From Lawsonibacter sp. (GTDB lineage Bacteria; Bacillota; Clostridia; Oscillospirales; Oscillospiraceae), in assembly GCA_022801435.1 (NCBI GenBank), contig JAAWSG010000008.1, positions 1 to 56,951 on the forward strand: 56,951 nucleotides of DNA, read 5' to 3'. The stretch's first letter is position 1, and every line of letters starts with the position of its first letter. Position numbers and translations under genes: made by a program. Below, in pieces: positions 49,976-56,951 of this stretch. The notes under the pieces were generated by a model that saw only the letters and a program-made list of their open reading frames with translations, made no database searches and had not been told where the DNA came from.

Positions 49976-51595
49976 ATGAAAAAACAACTGCAATGTACGG
50001 TCGCTGCTATGCTGGCCGCTGTTTTGTTGTTCTGCGCTCTGCCGCTCCCCGCCAGTGCCAGCAGCCAGATCCAGACAGACAGCCGGATTACCATCCGCTT
50101 TGACCCCAATGGAGGCCAGGGCCGGATTCCCGACCCCCTCTCTGGCCTGCAGGGGCTTCTGCTGAACATCCCCGACACCCGCCTGGACGCCCCCCAGGAC
50201 ACCGACTCCCTGCGCTTTGTCGGCTGGTCCGTGCTGCCCACCGCCATCGTGCCCGACTACCGGCCCGGCGACCCCATCTTCCTCACCCGCAGCGGCACAC
50301 TGTATGCGGTCTATCTGCGGGAGCGCACCGGGACCGCGGCCTCTCCAAGTCCCGCAGCGGCCTCCCTTCCCGACACCCGCTCCGCCTATACCCTCGCCTC
50401 CGGGGAACACTGCCGCTATATGGACGGCGGGTCTGACGGCCTGTTCCACCCGGCCCAGAGCTTGTCCCGGGCGGAGCTGGCCCAGATCCTGTACCAGCTG
50501 GTGGAGGACCGGCCCCTGACGATGGCCTCCTTCTCCGATGTGGCCCAGGACGCCTGGTACACCCTCGCAGTGGGCACGGTGGCCGGCCTGGGGCTCCTCA
50601 AAGGGGACGGGGACGGCTCCTTCCGCCCTGACCAGCCCGTCACCCGGGCGGAGACCGCCGATGCCCTGGCTCAGCTGATCCCCAGCGGCGGAGAAAGCAA
50701 AACCTTTGCGGATGTCTCCCCCGTCCACCCCAGCGCCGCCGCCATCTCCGCCGTGGGAGGGTTTGGGCTGTTCAGCGGGGACCAGAACGGGAACTTCAAC
50801 CCCGACGCCCCCCTCCTGCGCAGCGAAGCCGCTGTGGTCCTCAACAAGCTGACCGGCCGCGCCCCGGATCTGAATACCCTGCGAGAGCACCCCAACGCCC
50901 GGTACTTCCCCGACGTGCCCACCACCCACTGGGCCTACGCCCAGATTATGGAGGCGTCCATCTCCCACGGGCACACCCAGACCGAGACCGGGGAGGAGCG
51001 CTGGACCGATGTGCAGGACATCCCCACCGTCCTCTCCGACGGCTTTCACCGCATCGGCGGCTGGCTCTACCTTGTCCGGGATGGACACTTTGTGCGCTCC
51101 GAGACGGCAGGGTATCTCACCTTTGACGCCGAGGGCCGCTACACCACCGGAGACCCCAGCCTGGACCTCCAGCTCAACGCCCTGACGGACAGCCTGACCA
51201 CCCCCTCCATGGCCCGGGACGAAAAGCTCCGCGCCCTGTACAACTACGTCCGGGACAACTTCACCTATCTCAAGCGGCCCCTGGTTGACAAGGACCAGAC
51301 CGGGTGGGAGCCGGAGTACGCCTCCGCCTTCCTGAGCATGGGCAAGGGCAACTGCTTCAGCTTCTCCGCCCTGTTCTGCCTGCTGGCCCGGGAGGTGGGA
51401 CAGCCCGCCTACCCCGTGGTGGGCAAGCTGGGCAAAAACGCCAGCCCCCACGGCTGGGTGGAGATGGAGCTGGACGGCGCGGTCTATATGTTCGACCCCC
51501 AGCTGGAGTGGCGCTACCTCCATGACTACGGCAAGAGCGGGTACGACCTGTTCAAGGTCCTGCCCCAGGACGCCCGCTTCATCTACGCCAGATGA
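49976..51595 (+). CDS. Secreted SLH-domain protein with transglutaminase-like C-terminus
   Basis: A 539-residue exported protein. Residues 1-29 form a signal peptide (MKKQLQCTVAAMLAAVLLFC, then the cut region LPASASS). An InlB/Listeria-type beta repeat may follow (ITIRFDPNGGQGRIPDP, near 38-100). Three S-layer homology motifs lie at about 150-320 (FSDVAQDAWYTLAVG, FRPDQPVTRAETADALAQL, FPDVPTTHWAYAQIMEA). The transglutaminase-like domain (about 395-535) has the Cys-His-Asp triad in GKGNCFSFSALF, PHGWVEMEL and VYMFDPQLEW. SLH motifs anchor proteins to secondary wall polymer. GGAG precedes ATG 49976 by 7 bases. It heads the operon. Confidence 0.88.
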   Translation: MKKQLQCTVAAMLAAVLLFCALPLPASASSQIQTDSRITIRFDPNGGQGRIPDPLSGLQGLLLNIPDTRLDAPQDTDSLRFVGWSVLPTAIVPDYRPGDPIFLTRSGTLYAVYLRERTGTAASPSPAAASLPDTRSAYTLASGEHCRYMDGGSDGLFHPAQSLSRAELAQILYQLVEDRPLTMASFSDVAQDAWYTLAVGTVAGLGLLKGDGDGSFRPDQPVTRAETADALAQLIPSGGESKTFADVSPVHPSAAAISAVGGFGLFSGDQNGNFNPDAPLLRSEAAVVLNKLTGRAPDLNTLREHPNARYFPDVPTTHWAYAQIMEASISHGHTQTETGEERWTDVQDIPTVLSDGFHRIGGWLYLVRDGHFVRSETAGYLTFDAEGRYTTGDPSLDLQLNALTDSLTTPSMARDEKLRALYNYVRDNFTYLKRPLVDKDQTGWEPEYASAFLSMGKGNCFSFSALFCLLAREVGQPAYPVVGKLGKNASPHGWVEMELDGAVYMFDPQLEWRYLHDYGKSGYDLFKVLPQDARFIYAR

Positions 51596-51624
51596 GAAGA
51601 ACTGACTGTCTGTGAGGTGACGCT

Positions 51625-53067
51625 GTGGTATTCAGCTCTTCCATATTTCTGTTTGTCTTTCTCCCGGCGGTCTATCTGGTCCACTGCCTCCTCCCCGGCG
51701 TCCGCAGCCGGAACGCCTGGCTGGCCCTGTCCAGTCTGGTGTTCTACTCCTTTGGGCAGCTGGCCTATCTCCCCCTCCTGCTGGCCAGTGTTTTGGTGAA
51801 CTACTTGTTCGGCCTGTACTTGATGGCCGGCACAAAGGGCGCTTCAGCCGGAGGAGGGACGTACCCCGCCCGGAGACGGAAGTGGGCCGTGGCCGGGGCG
51901 GCGGTGTGCAGCCTGCTGGTCCTGGGCGCGTTCAAGTATCTGGATTTTCTGCTCCAGACCGTCAGCAGCCTGACCGGCCGGACCCTCCCCCTGACCGGAA
52001 TCGTCCTCCCCATTGGCATCTCCTTCTACACCTTTCAGGGGCTGAGCTATGTCATAGACGTGTACCGGCAGCCTGAGACCGGGACCCGCAGTCTGGGCAA
52101 GCTGATTTTGTACATCTCCTTCTTCCCCCAGCTCATCGCCGGACCCATCATCAAATACCACGATGTGTCCGCTCAGATTGACAGCCGCCGCACCCTGCCG
52201 GAGCAGACCCTGTCCGGGCTGAGGCGCTTCCTCGCCGGTTTGGGCAAAAAGCTGCTGCTGGCCAACACCGCCGGTCAGGTGGCGGACGCCGTCTTCGCCC
52301 TGGGCGCGGGGGAGCTGGACTGCCGGCTGGCCTGGCTGGGCGCGGTGTGCTACACCCTTCAGATCTACCTGGACTTCAGCGGCTACAGCGATATGGCCAT
52401 TGGGCTGGGCTCCCTGTTCGGCTTCACCTTTTTGGAGAACTTCAGCCTGCCCTACACCGCCCGCTCCATCAAGGAGTTCTGGCGGCGGTGGCATATCTCC
52501 CTCAGCTCCTGGTTCCGGGACTACCTCTACATCCCCCTGGGCGGGAACCGGCGGGGCAGACTGCGCACCGGACGGAACAAGCTCATCGTCTTCTTCACCA
52601 CCGGCCTGTGGCACGGCGCGAGCTGGACCTTTGTGCTGTGGGGCCTGTGGCACGGCCTGTTCTCCACCCTGGAGGATATGGGCCTGATTCCCCAGTGGCT
52701 GCGGAAGAGCTTCCTGGGGCACATCTACACCCTGCTGGTGGTGACATTGGGCTTCGTGCTCTTCCGGGCGGAGACCCTGGAGGCCGCCTGGCTCATGAGC
52801 AGCCAGATGTTCACCCCCTCCCCCCTCTCCCACCCCTGCGCCCTCACCCTCCGGAGCCTGCTGGACTCCCGTACCGTCTGCATTTTGCTCCTCTCCCTGC
52901 TGCTGTCCCTGGGTCTGCCCCAGCGGGCGGCGGAGGTTTTGCGCAGGCGGCTCCCCTCCCCCCTGGTGCAGGGCTGGAGCGCCGCTGCCTACGCCGTGCT
53001 GTTCGCCCTGTGCGTGCTCACCCTGTCCGCCACCACCTTCAATCCCTTCATCTATTTTCAATTCTAG
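51625..53067 (+). CDS. MBOAT-family O-acyltransferase (AlgI/DltB-like)
   Basis: A 480-residue membrane protein with about ten hydrophobic segments. MBOAT features are present: YISFFPQLIAGPI near 154-166, EFWRRWHISLSSWFRDYLYI near 290-309, the catalytic His in TTGLWHGASWTFVLWGLWHG near 330-349, and LGFVLFRAETLEAAW. These proteins move acyl groups, usually acetyl, across the membrane onto polysaccharides. The start is GTG with GAGGTGA 5 bases upstream. The next gene encodes an AlgX/AlgJ-like protein, the usual partner that completes O-acetylation outside. Confidence 0.93.
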   Translation: MVFSSSIFLFVFLPAVYLVHCLLPGVRSRNAWLALSSLVFYSFGQLAYLPLLLASVLVNYLFGLYLMAGTKGASAGGGTYPARRRKWAVAGAAVCSLLVLGAFKYLDFLLQTVSSLTGRTLPLTGIVLPIGISFYTFQGLSYVIDVYRQPETGTRSLGKLILYISFFPQLIAGPIIKYHDVSAQIDSRRTLPEQTLSGLRRFLAGLGKKLLLANTAGQVADAVFALGAGELDCRLAWLGAVCYTLQIYLDFSGYSDMAIGLGSLFGFTFLENFSLPYTARSIKEFWRRWHISLSSWFRDYLYIPLGGNRRGRLRTGRNKLIVFFTTGLWHGASWTFVLWGLWHGLFSTLEDMGLIPQWLRKSFLGHIYTLLVVTLGFVLFRAETLEAAWLMSSQMFTPSPLSHPCALTLRSLLDSRTVCILLLSLLLSLGLPQRAAEVLRRRLPSPLVQGWSAAAYAVLFALCVLTLSATTFNPFIYFQF

Positions 53068-53123
53068 GTTCTCCAAAAAATGGAATCCCGGCGGAGAGCC
53101 AGATCAGGCAGGTGACTTGATTT

Positions 53124-54560
53124 TTGAAGCTGAAAACAAAGGCTCGCCTGGCCATGGGCGCGTTCCTCACCGTCTGCATGGTCCCCTCTGTGGGGATGCT
53201 GTTCTACCCGGAGCGGAAGCCGGCGGCCAACCAGATTCTCGCCCCGCCCCCCTCCCTGGTGGAGGAGGACGGGAGGTTCAATACCGCGGTCCTGCAGGAG
53301 ACCTCCGACTACCTCTCCGACCACTTCGCCTTCCGTCAGGAGCTCATCACCGCCCACTCCGCCCTGATGGCGAAAATGTTCCAGGTCTCTACCGAGGACA
53401 AGGTGCTGCTGGGCAAGGAGGGCTGGCTCTTCTACCGGGAGACCGTGGCCGGCCACCTGCGCAAATCCCCCCTCTCGGAGGACCAGCTCCGCGCCTCCGC
53501 CCGGGCACTGGCTCTGATGGCGGAGTATGCCCGGAGCCGGGGGGCCAGCCTGTCCTTCACCTCCGCCCCCAACAAAGCCACCCTCTACCCCCAGTACCTC
53601 CCTAACCTGGGCCAGCCCCTCCCCGGAGAGAGCGACCTGGAGCGCCTGATCCCCCTGCTGGAGGAGGAGGGGGTGGACTATATCGACCTGCTGGACCCTC
53701 TGCGCCAGGCAGCCCAGTCCGAGTCCCTCTACTTCCGCCTGGACTCCCACTGGAACGCCCAGGGGGCGGCCCTGGCCCAGGAGCGCCTGCTCACCGCCCT
53801 GGGAAAGGAATTTATTTCCTTCCGTCAGAGCGCCAGCCGCCCGGTCCAGACCCACCGGGGCGATTTATATGAGATGCTCTACCCCGCCGGGACCTCTCTG
53901 GACTGGGATTTTCAGTTTGAGCGGCCCTTCGCCTTCTCCTATGTCCGACAGCCCAGGGGACCGGAGGACCAGCGGATTGAAACCACCCACCCGGAGAAGT
54001 CCGGCAGTCTGCTGATGTTCCGCGACTCCTTCGGCAACCACCTCTATCCCCTTATGGCGGAGGAGTACAGCAGCGCCCTCTTCTCCCGCTCCATGCCCTA
54101 CCAGATGACCCTGCTGGACCAGTGCGGCGCGGACACGGTGGTCATTGAGCTGGTAGAGCGCAATTTGAGCTACCTGGCCACCCAGGCCCCCGTCCTCCCT
54201 GCCCCGGAGCGCCAGCTCACCGGCGGAAGTCCGCCCATGGGCCGGGGGAGCGTCCGCCTCTCCACCTCCGACGCCAGCCCCTTGGAGGGCTATACCCGGC
54301 TGGAGGGGGTACTCACCGGGGAGGTGGACTGCGGCTCCCCCATCTATGTCCAGCTGGGCGGCAGGCTGTATGAGGCCAGTCCGGTGGGAAAAAATTGGCA
54401 GGACGGACACCCCTTTGTCCTCTACATCCCGCAGGACGGGCCCCAGCGGGGAGAGGTCCTCTATCTCCAGGGCGGCCAGCTGCACGCCCTCATTCCCCAG
54501 CCCGAGAATCCCTTCCGCCATCCCTCATCTCTCCAGAGTACGCTTCTGGCAAACAAGTGA
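53124..54560 (+). CDS. AlgX/AlgJ-like SGNH-hydrolase family protein
   Basis: A 478-residue protein. A single N-terminal hydrophobic helix (about 8-27, RLAMGAFLTVCMVPSVGMLF) anchors or exports it, and the rest resembles the ALGX/AlgJ SGNH-like fold used in polysaccharide O-acetylation: YLSDHFAFRQELITAHSAL, LLGKEGWLFYRETV, FRLDSHWNAQGAAL (Asp/His pair near 208-211) and SLLMFRDSFGNHLYPL with the nucleophilic Ser. The start is TTG with AGGTGA 8 bases upstream. A C-terminal ~130-residue domain past 350 is not recognised. With the MBOAT gene it would form an export-and-transfer pair for surface glycan acetylation. Confidence 0.85.
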   Translation: MKLKTKARLAMGAFLTVCMVPSVGMLFYPERKPAANQILAPPPSLVEEDGRFNTAVLQETSDYLSDHFAFRQELITAHSALMAKMFQVSTEDKVLLGKEGWLFYRETVAGHLRKSPLSEDQLRASARALALMAEYARSRGASLSFTSAPNKATLYPQYLPNLGQPLPGESDLERLIPLLEEEGVDYIDLLDPLRQAAQSESLYFRLDSHWNAQGAALAQERLLTALGKEFISFRQSASRPVQTHRGDLYEMLYPAGTSLDWDFQFERPFAFSYVRQPRGPEDQRIETTHPEKSGSLLMFRDSFGNHLYPLMAEEYSSALFSRSMPYQMTLLDQCGADTVVIELVERNLSYLATQAPVLPAPERQLTGGSPPMGRGSVRLSTSDASPLEGYTRLEGVLTGEVDCGSPIYVQLGGRLYEASPVGKNWQDGHPFVLYIPQDGPQRGEVLYLQGGQLHALIPQPENPFRHPSSLQSTLLANK

Positions 54561-54574
54561 AAAGGAATGATTTT

Positions 54575-55168
54575 ATGAAAAAGCTCACAATTTTGCTGTG
54601 TTCCCTGCTGTGTCTCACCACCTTGGCCGGCTGCGGCTCCCCGTCGGGCGGCGTCTCCTCCTGGGTGGAGTCCAGCGCCTCTCAGCCCACCGCTCAGCCC
54701 GCCCAGAGCGTGCCGGACGCCTCCCTCCCGGACGTGTCTGTTCCGCCGGAGGACAGCTCCCAGCCGGAGGAGGAACCCGCGGCCAGCGAGCCTCAGTCCG
54801 CCAGGTCCACCCCCGAGCCCGCTGTCACCGCCCCGGAGACCAAGCCTGAGTCCGCACCCGAACCCGCTGTCACCGCCCCGGAGACCAAGCCTGAGACGAA
54901 ACCCGAGCCCGCCGGGTCCACTCCGGAGTCCGCACCCGCTCCCGAGCCGGAACCCCAACCCGAAACGCCCGCCGCCACCAAGGAGACCGCCTCCGCCTAC
55001 ATCGGGCGCAGCGTCTCCAGCCTGATCGCCGCCATTGGTTCCCCCTCCGGCAGCGACTACACCCCCAGCTGCCAGGGGGACGGCGAGGATGGCGAGCTGT
55101 TTTATGACGGCTTTACTGTCTATACCTACCGTGAAAATGGGACTGAGATCGTTCAGGACGTGGTATAG
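54575..55168 (+). CDS. Pro/Glu-rich lipoprotein with tandem repeats
   Basis: A 197-residue lipoprotein. The signal peptide ends in a lipobox LAGC with Cys20. Residues about 25-150 are a low-complexity Pro/Glu/Thr/Ala stalk containing a 15-residue repeat based on PEPAVTAPETKPE. The C-terminal ~45 residues (SAYIGRSVSSLIAAIGSPSG, then FYDGFTVYTYRENGTEIVQD) form a small folded domain of unknown type. AAAGGA precedes the ATG. It sits between the AlgJ-like gene and the VanX-like gene and is likely in the same transcript. Confidence 0.8.
   Translation: MKKLTILLCSLLCLTTLAGCGSPSGGVSSWVESSASQPTAQPAQSVPDASLPDVSVPPEDSSQPEEEPAASEPQSARSTPEPAVTAPETKPESAPEPAVTAPETKPETKPEPAGSTPESAPAPEPEPQPETPAATKETASAYIGRSVSSLIAAIGSPSGSDYTPSCQGDGEDGELFYDGFTVYTYRENGTEIVQDVV
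54812..54895 (+). repeat. Direct repeat inside the lipoprotein stalk
   Basis: Two 39-base copies (54812-54850 and 54857-54895) differ by a single base and are repeated at a 45-base interval, in frame (15 codons). They encode the PEPAVTAPETKPE unit. Near-perfect identity at the DNA level suggests recent duplication and a site prone to length change. Confidence 0.85.
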
Positions 55169-55200
55169 CGCCCAACCGTAAGGAAAGGAGGGTCCCACCC

Positions 55201-56883
55201 GTGAGAAGAGCACAGCTTGTCCTCCCTGTTCTGCCCGCTCTGCTGGTCCTCAGCCTGACCGCCTGCGGTCCAGGTCCCCAAGCGCCCGGCGTCTCCAGCT
55301 CCCCGCCCGTTGAGTCCGTCTCTGTGCCTGTCCGGCCTGTGCCGAAGCCTGCCTCCATCAGCGCGGCCCCGGACATCCCGGAGGAGGAGCCCGGCCTGGT
55401 GTGGGACCCCGATTACAAGCTGGACATCGACTTCCCCGCCGTCTCCAAGGGCCGGCTGGAGCTGCCCGTCCAGGGGGCCACGGGCTACGCCTCGGTGACC
55501 CTCCCCCTTTGGGAGGAGATCCCGCCGGAGAAGCCCATTGAGCCGGAGACACCCCCGGAGACACTGGAAACTTCCGCGGAACCGGCTCAGGAGCCAACGG
55601 AGACTCCTGCGGAACCCACTCCCGAGACGGCAGATACTCCCACAGAACCCACTCCGGAGACGGCAGGGACTCCCACAGAACCAACCGCGGAGACACCGGA
55701 GCCCACCTCCCCTACCGAGCCTGCCCCCGACTCCTCTGTGCCCGCCCCGGACACACCGGACGGGTCCGGCCAGACCCCCTCTGAGGGGTCGGAGGGAACG
55801 TCTTCTCCTGCCCCGGACTCCTCCGCCGTACCGGAGCCGGAGGGGGAAGAACCGCCCCTGCCCGCCCAGGACCCGACTCCCGACCCCGCCGGAGCGGAGA
55901 ACCCCAGCAGCTCCGCCCCCCCGAACGGCGAAATCATCTACGCCCCGGGAGAGGAGCCCATCCCCGAGCCTCCGGAGCCTGAGCCCGACCCCTTTGCGGG
56001 AGCGCTGGCCGTGCTGGAGCCGGGGACCGCCTTCACCATTCTCCAGGAGGACGGGGACTGGTGGCTGGTCCAGTGCCGGGAGAATACCGGATGGATACAG
56101 CACCGTTACTGCCTGATTAACCTGCCTGACGTCATCCCCTCCATGGTCTACAACGCCACCAACTCCTATGACTCCCGGTACATCAGTGTCGGAAAGCCCA
56201 TCCCTAAAATCACCGGCGCCGCCTTCTACCCCGGGGCCTCCCAAAATCCCCGCCTGAACCGCAGGGAGTTTTTGATGCCGGTGCTCTACTCCATGGCGTA
56301 CCGCATCTGCCAGGCCCAGCACGCCGCTCTGGCCCAGGGGAATACGCTGGTGCTCTACGAGGGCTACCGGCCCCACGAGGTCCAGCGGGCGGTGTACCGG
56401 GCGCTGTCCAGCCTGAGCCAGACCGATCCGCAGGTCCGGGAGGGGACCACCTCCGCCCCCTGGAACATCTCCTGGTTCATCGCCGGGGGGTACTCCAACC
56501 ACCAGCGGGGGTTCGCCATGGATGTCAGCCTGGCCCGGGTGGAGCGCGCCAAAATTGAGGTGATCGGCGACTATAAGGTTCTGCGGGTCCAGGAGTACCA
56601 GGAGTACACCATGCCCACCCCTATCCACGAGCTCAGCAAGGCCGCCGCCACCTTCACCGGCCCGGTCGCCACCCACTCCCCTACCGCCTGGAGGCACGCC
56701 CAGCTGGCCTCCACCATGAACGAGCCCGCCCTGGCCCTCCAGCGCTACTGCACCGGCGCGGGACTCACCCCGCTGGCCTCAGAGTGGTGGCACTTTAACG
56801 ATCTGGAGACCCGCGCCGGCGTATTGGACAACCTGAGCGTGGGGGACTACAAAATCTCCGCCTGTCTCAGTACCGCTCCATAG
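55201..56883 (+). CDS. Lipoprotein with SH3-like and VanX/M15-type peptidase domains
   Basis: A 560-residue lipoprotein. The lipobox is LTAC with Cys22. A long Pro/Glu/Thr stalk (about 110-260) carries repeats of TPTEPTPETAGTP type. An SH3-like segment follows (about 270-305, LEPGTAFTILQEDGDWWLVQ). The C-terminal domain (about 310-560) resembles D-Ala-D-Ala dipeptidases: VYNATNSYDSRYI, LYEGYRPHEVQRAVY, zinc-site SNHQRGFAMDVSL (SxHxxGxAxD) and EWWHFND. It could trim peptidoglycan stem peptides at the surface. The start is GTG with AGGAGG about 9 bases upstream. Vancomycin resistance is not implied: no vanH, vanA or vanRS lies here. Confidence 0.88.
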   Translation: MRRAQLVLPVLPALLVLSLTACGPGPQAPGVSSSPPVESVSVPVRPVPKPASISAAPDIPEEEPGLVWDPDYKLDIDFPAVSKGRLELPVQGATGYASVTLPLWEEIPPEKPIEPETPPETLETSAEPAQEPTETPAEPTPETADTPTEPTPETAGTPTEPTAETPEPTSPTEPAPDSSVPAPDTPDGSGQTPSEGSEGTSSPAPDSSAVPEPEGEEPPLPAQDPTPDPAGAENPSSSAPPNGEIIYAPGEEPIPEPPEPEPDPFAGALAVLEPGTAFTILQEDGDWWLVQCRENTGWIQHRYCLINLPDVIPSMVYNATNSYDSRYISVGKPIPKITGAAFYPGASQNPRLNRREFLMPVLYSMAYRICQAQHAALAQGNTLVLYEGYRPHEVQRAVYRALSSLSQTDPQVREGTTSAPWNISWFIAGGYSNHQRGFAMDVSLARVERAKIEVIGDYKVLRVQEYQEYTMPTPIHELSKAAATFTGPVATHSPTAWRHAQLASTMNEPALALQRYCTGAGLTPLASEWWHFNDLETRAGVLDNLSVGDYKISACLSTAP

Positions 56884-56904
56884 CGTTTGGAATGACAATG
56901 GTAA

Positions 56905-56921
56905 ACCTTTCAAAGAAAGGT
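56905..56921 (+). other. Short hairpin before the last gene
   Basis: ACCTTTC-AAA-GAAAGGT forms a 7-base-pair hairpin with no T-run, so it is not a good terminator. The operon may continue into the next gene. Confidence 0.35.
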
Positions 56922-56940
56922 ATGAAAGGAGCGGTTCCCT

Positions 56941-56951
56941 ATGAAGCTAAA
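56941..56951 (+). CDS. Start of the next gene, cut by the window end
   Basis: AAAGGAGC upstream and ATG at 56941 followed by Lys and Leu codons (MKL) mark the first codons of another gene in the same direction. Nothing else can be said. It is probably the sixth gene of the surface operon. Confidence 0.6.

Noticed and set aside
55587-55937. Ser/Gly/Val-rich minus-strand frame opposite the VanX-like lipoprotein stalk
   Set aside because: A repetitive antisense of the Pro/Glu/Thr stalk, with no start signal.
55201-56883. Vancomycin resistance vanX/vanY
   Set aside because: The M15 motifs fit, but the protein is a stalked lipoprotein in a surface operon and no other van gene is present.
1-56951. 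CRISPR array, tRNA, rRNA, insertion sequence or prophage genes
   Set aside because: None seen on reading both strands. The only repeats found are the protein-coding repeats and short operator-like motifs described above.

Overview
The window is one continuous piece of chromosome from a GC-rich, endospore-forming Firmicute. The best fit is the gut Oscillospiraceae/Ruminococcaceae (Flavonifractor, Lawsonibacter or Pseudoflavonifractor type), inferred from gene content and not from a search. The evidence is a sporulation sigma factor (sigG), a TepA/FtsK-SpoIIIE neighbourhood, a pyrophosphate-type phosphofructokinase, strong AGGAGG ribosome binding sites with many GTG/TTG starts, and a high third-position GC that produces very long open frames opposite the real genes. 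No tRNA, rRNA, insertion sequence, prophage or CRISPR repeat array was seen.

Layout. (1) 1-3000, minus strand: the promoter end of a type I-C CRISPR-Cas operon (cas3, cas5, first codons of cas8c); the rest and any array lie beyond the left edge. (2) 3.1-9.9 kb: an orphan hybrid histidine kinase; a threonine aldolase plus dicarboxylate/amino-acid symporter pair divergent from a LysR regulator; an amidase-fold protein; an XRE regulator with a long glycine-rich repeat tail and a repeated operator-like motif at its own promoter. (3) 10-17.4 kb: a polytopic membrane protein, fructose-bisphosphate aldolase, PPi-type phosphofructokinase, and dinB under a LexA-like box. (4) 17.5-21 kb: PiT phosphate permease, a ZIP metal transporter behind a possible structured leader, then a TPP riboswitch controlling thiT-tatD. 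(5) 21-29 kb: minus-strand DUF523-sigG-small membrane protein, with the sigG ribosome binding site buried in a long hairpin; plus-strand tepA-uppP-ftsK-small ORF-MFS. (6) 29-35 kb: ireB, rplS, rbgA, a two-gene insertion (SMI1/KNR4-like protein and a membrane protein), rnhB and yraN. (7) 35-44 kb: thrC and a metallophosphoesterase, then the protein-quality block tig-clpP-clpX-lon-engB. (8) 44-47 kb: an ECF sigma/anti-sigma pair, a MATE exporter with a 41-residue cysteine-containing ORF after it, and a TRIC-type channel. (9) 47.7-49.8 kb: a cysteine-desulfurase-family enzyme divergent from a cysteine-rich DUF5714 protein. (10) 49.9-56.95 kb: a probable cell-surface operon from one consensus promoter: SLH/transglutaminase-like protein, MBOAT O-acyltransferase, AlgX/AlgJ-like protein, a Pro/Glu-rich lipoprotein, a VanX-like lipoprotein, and the start of another gene.

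Most genes are ordinary housekeeping or physiology. The most unusual signals are the sigG leader hairpin, the leader of the ZIP gene with mutually exclusive pairings, the repeat-tailed XRE regulator with its repeated operator motif, and the surface-modification operon at the right end. No clearly new defence or catalytic system was identified. Promoters, terminators and RNA structures were found by eye and no folding energy was computed.
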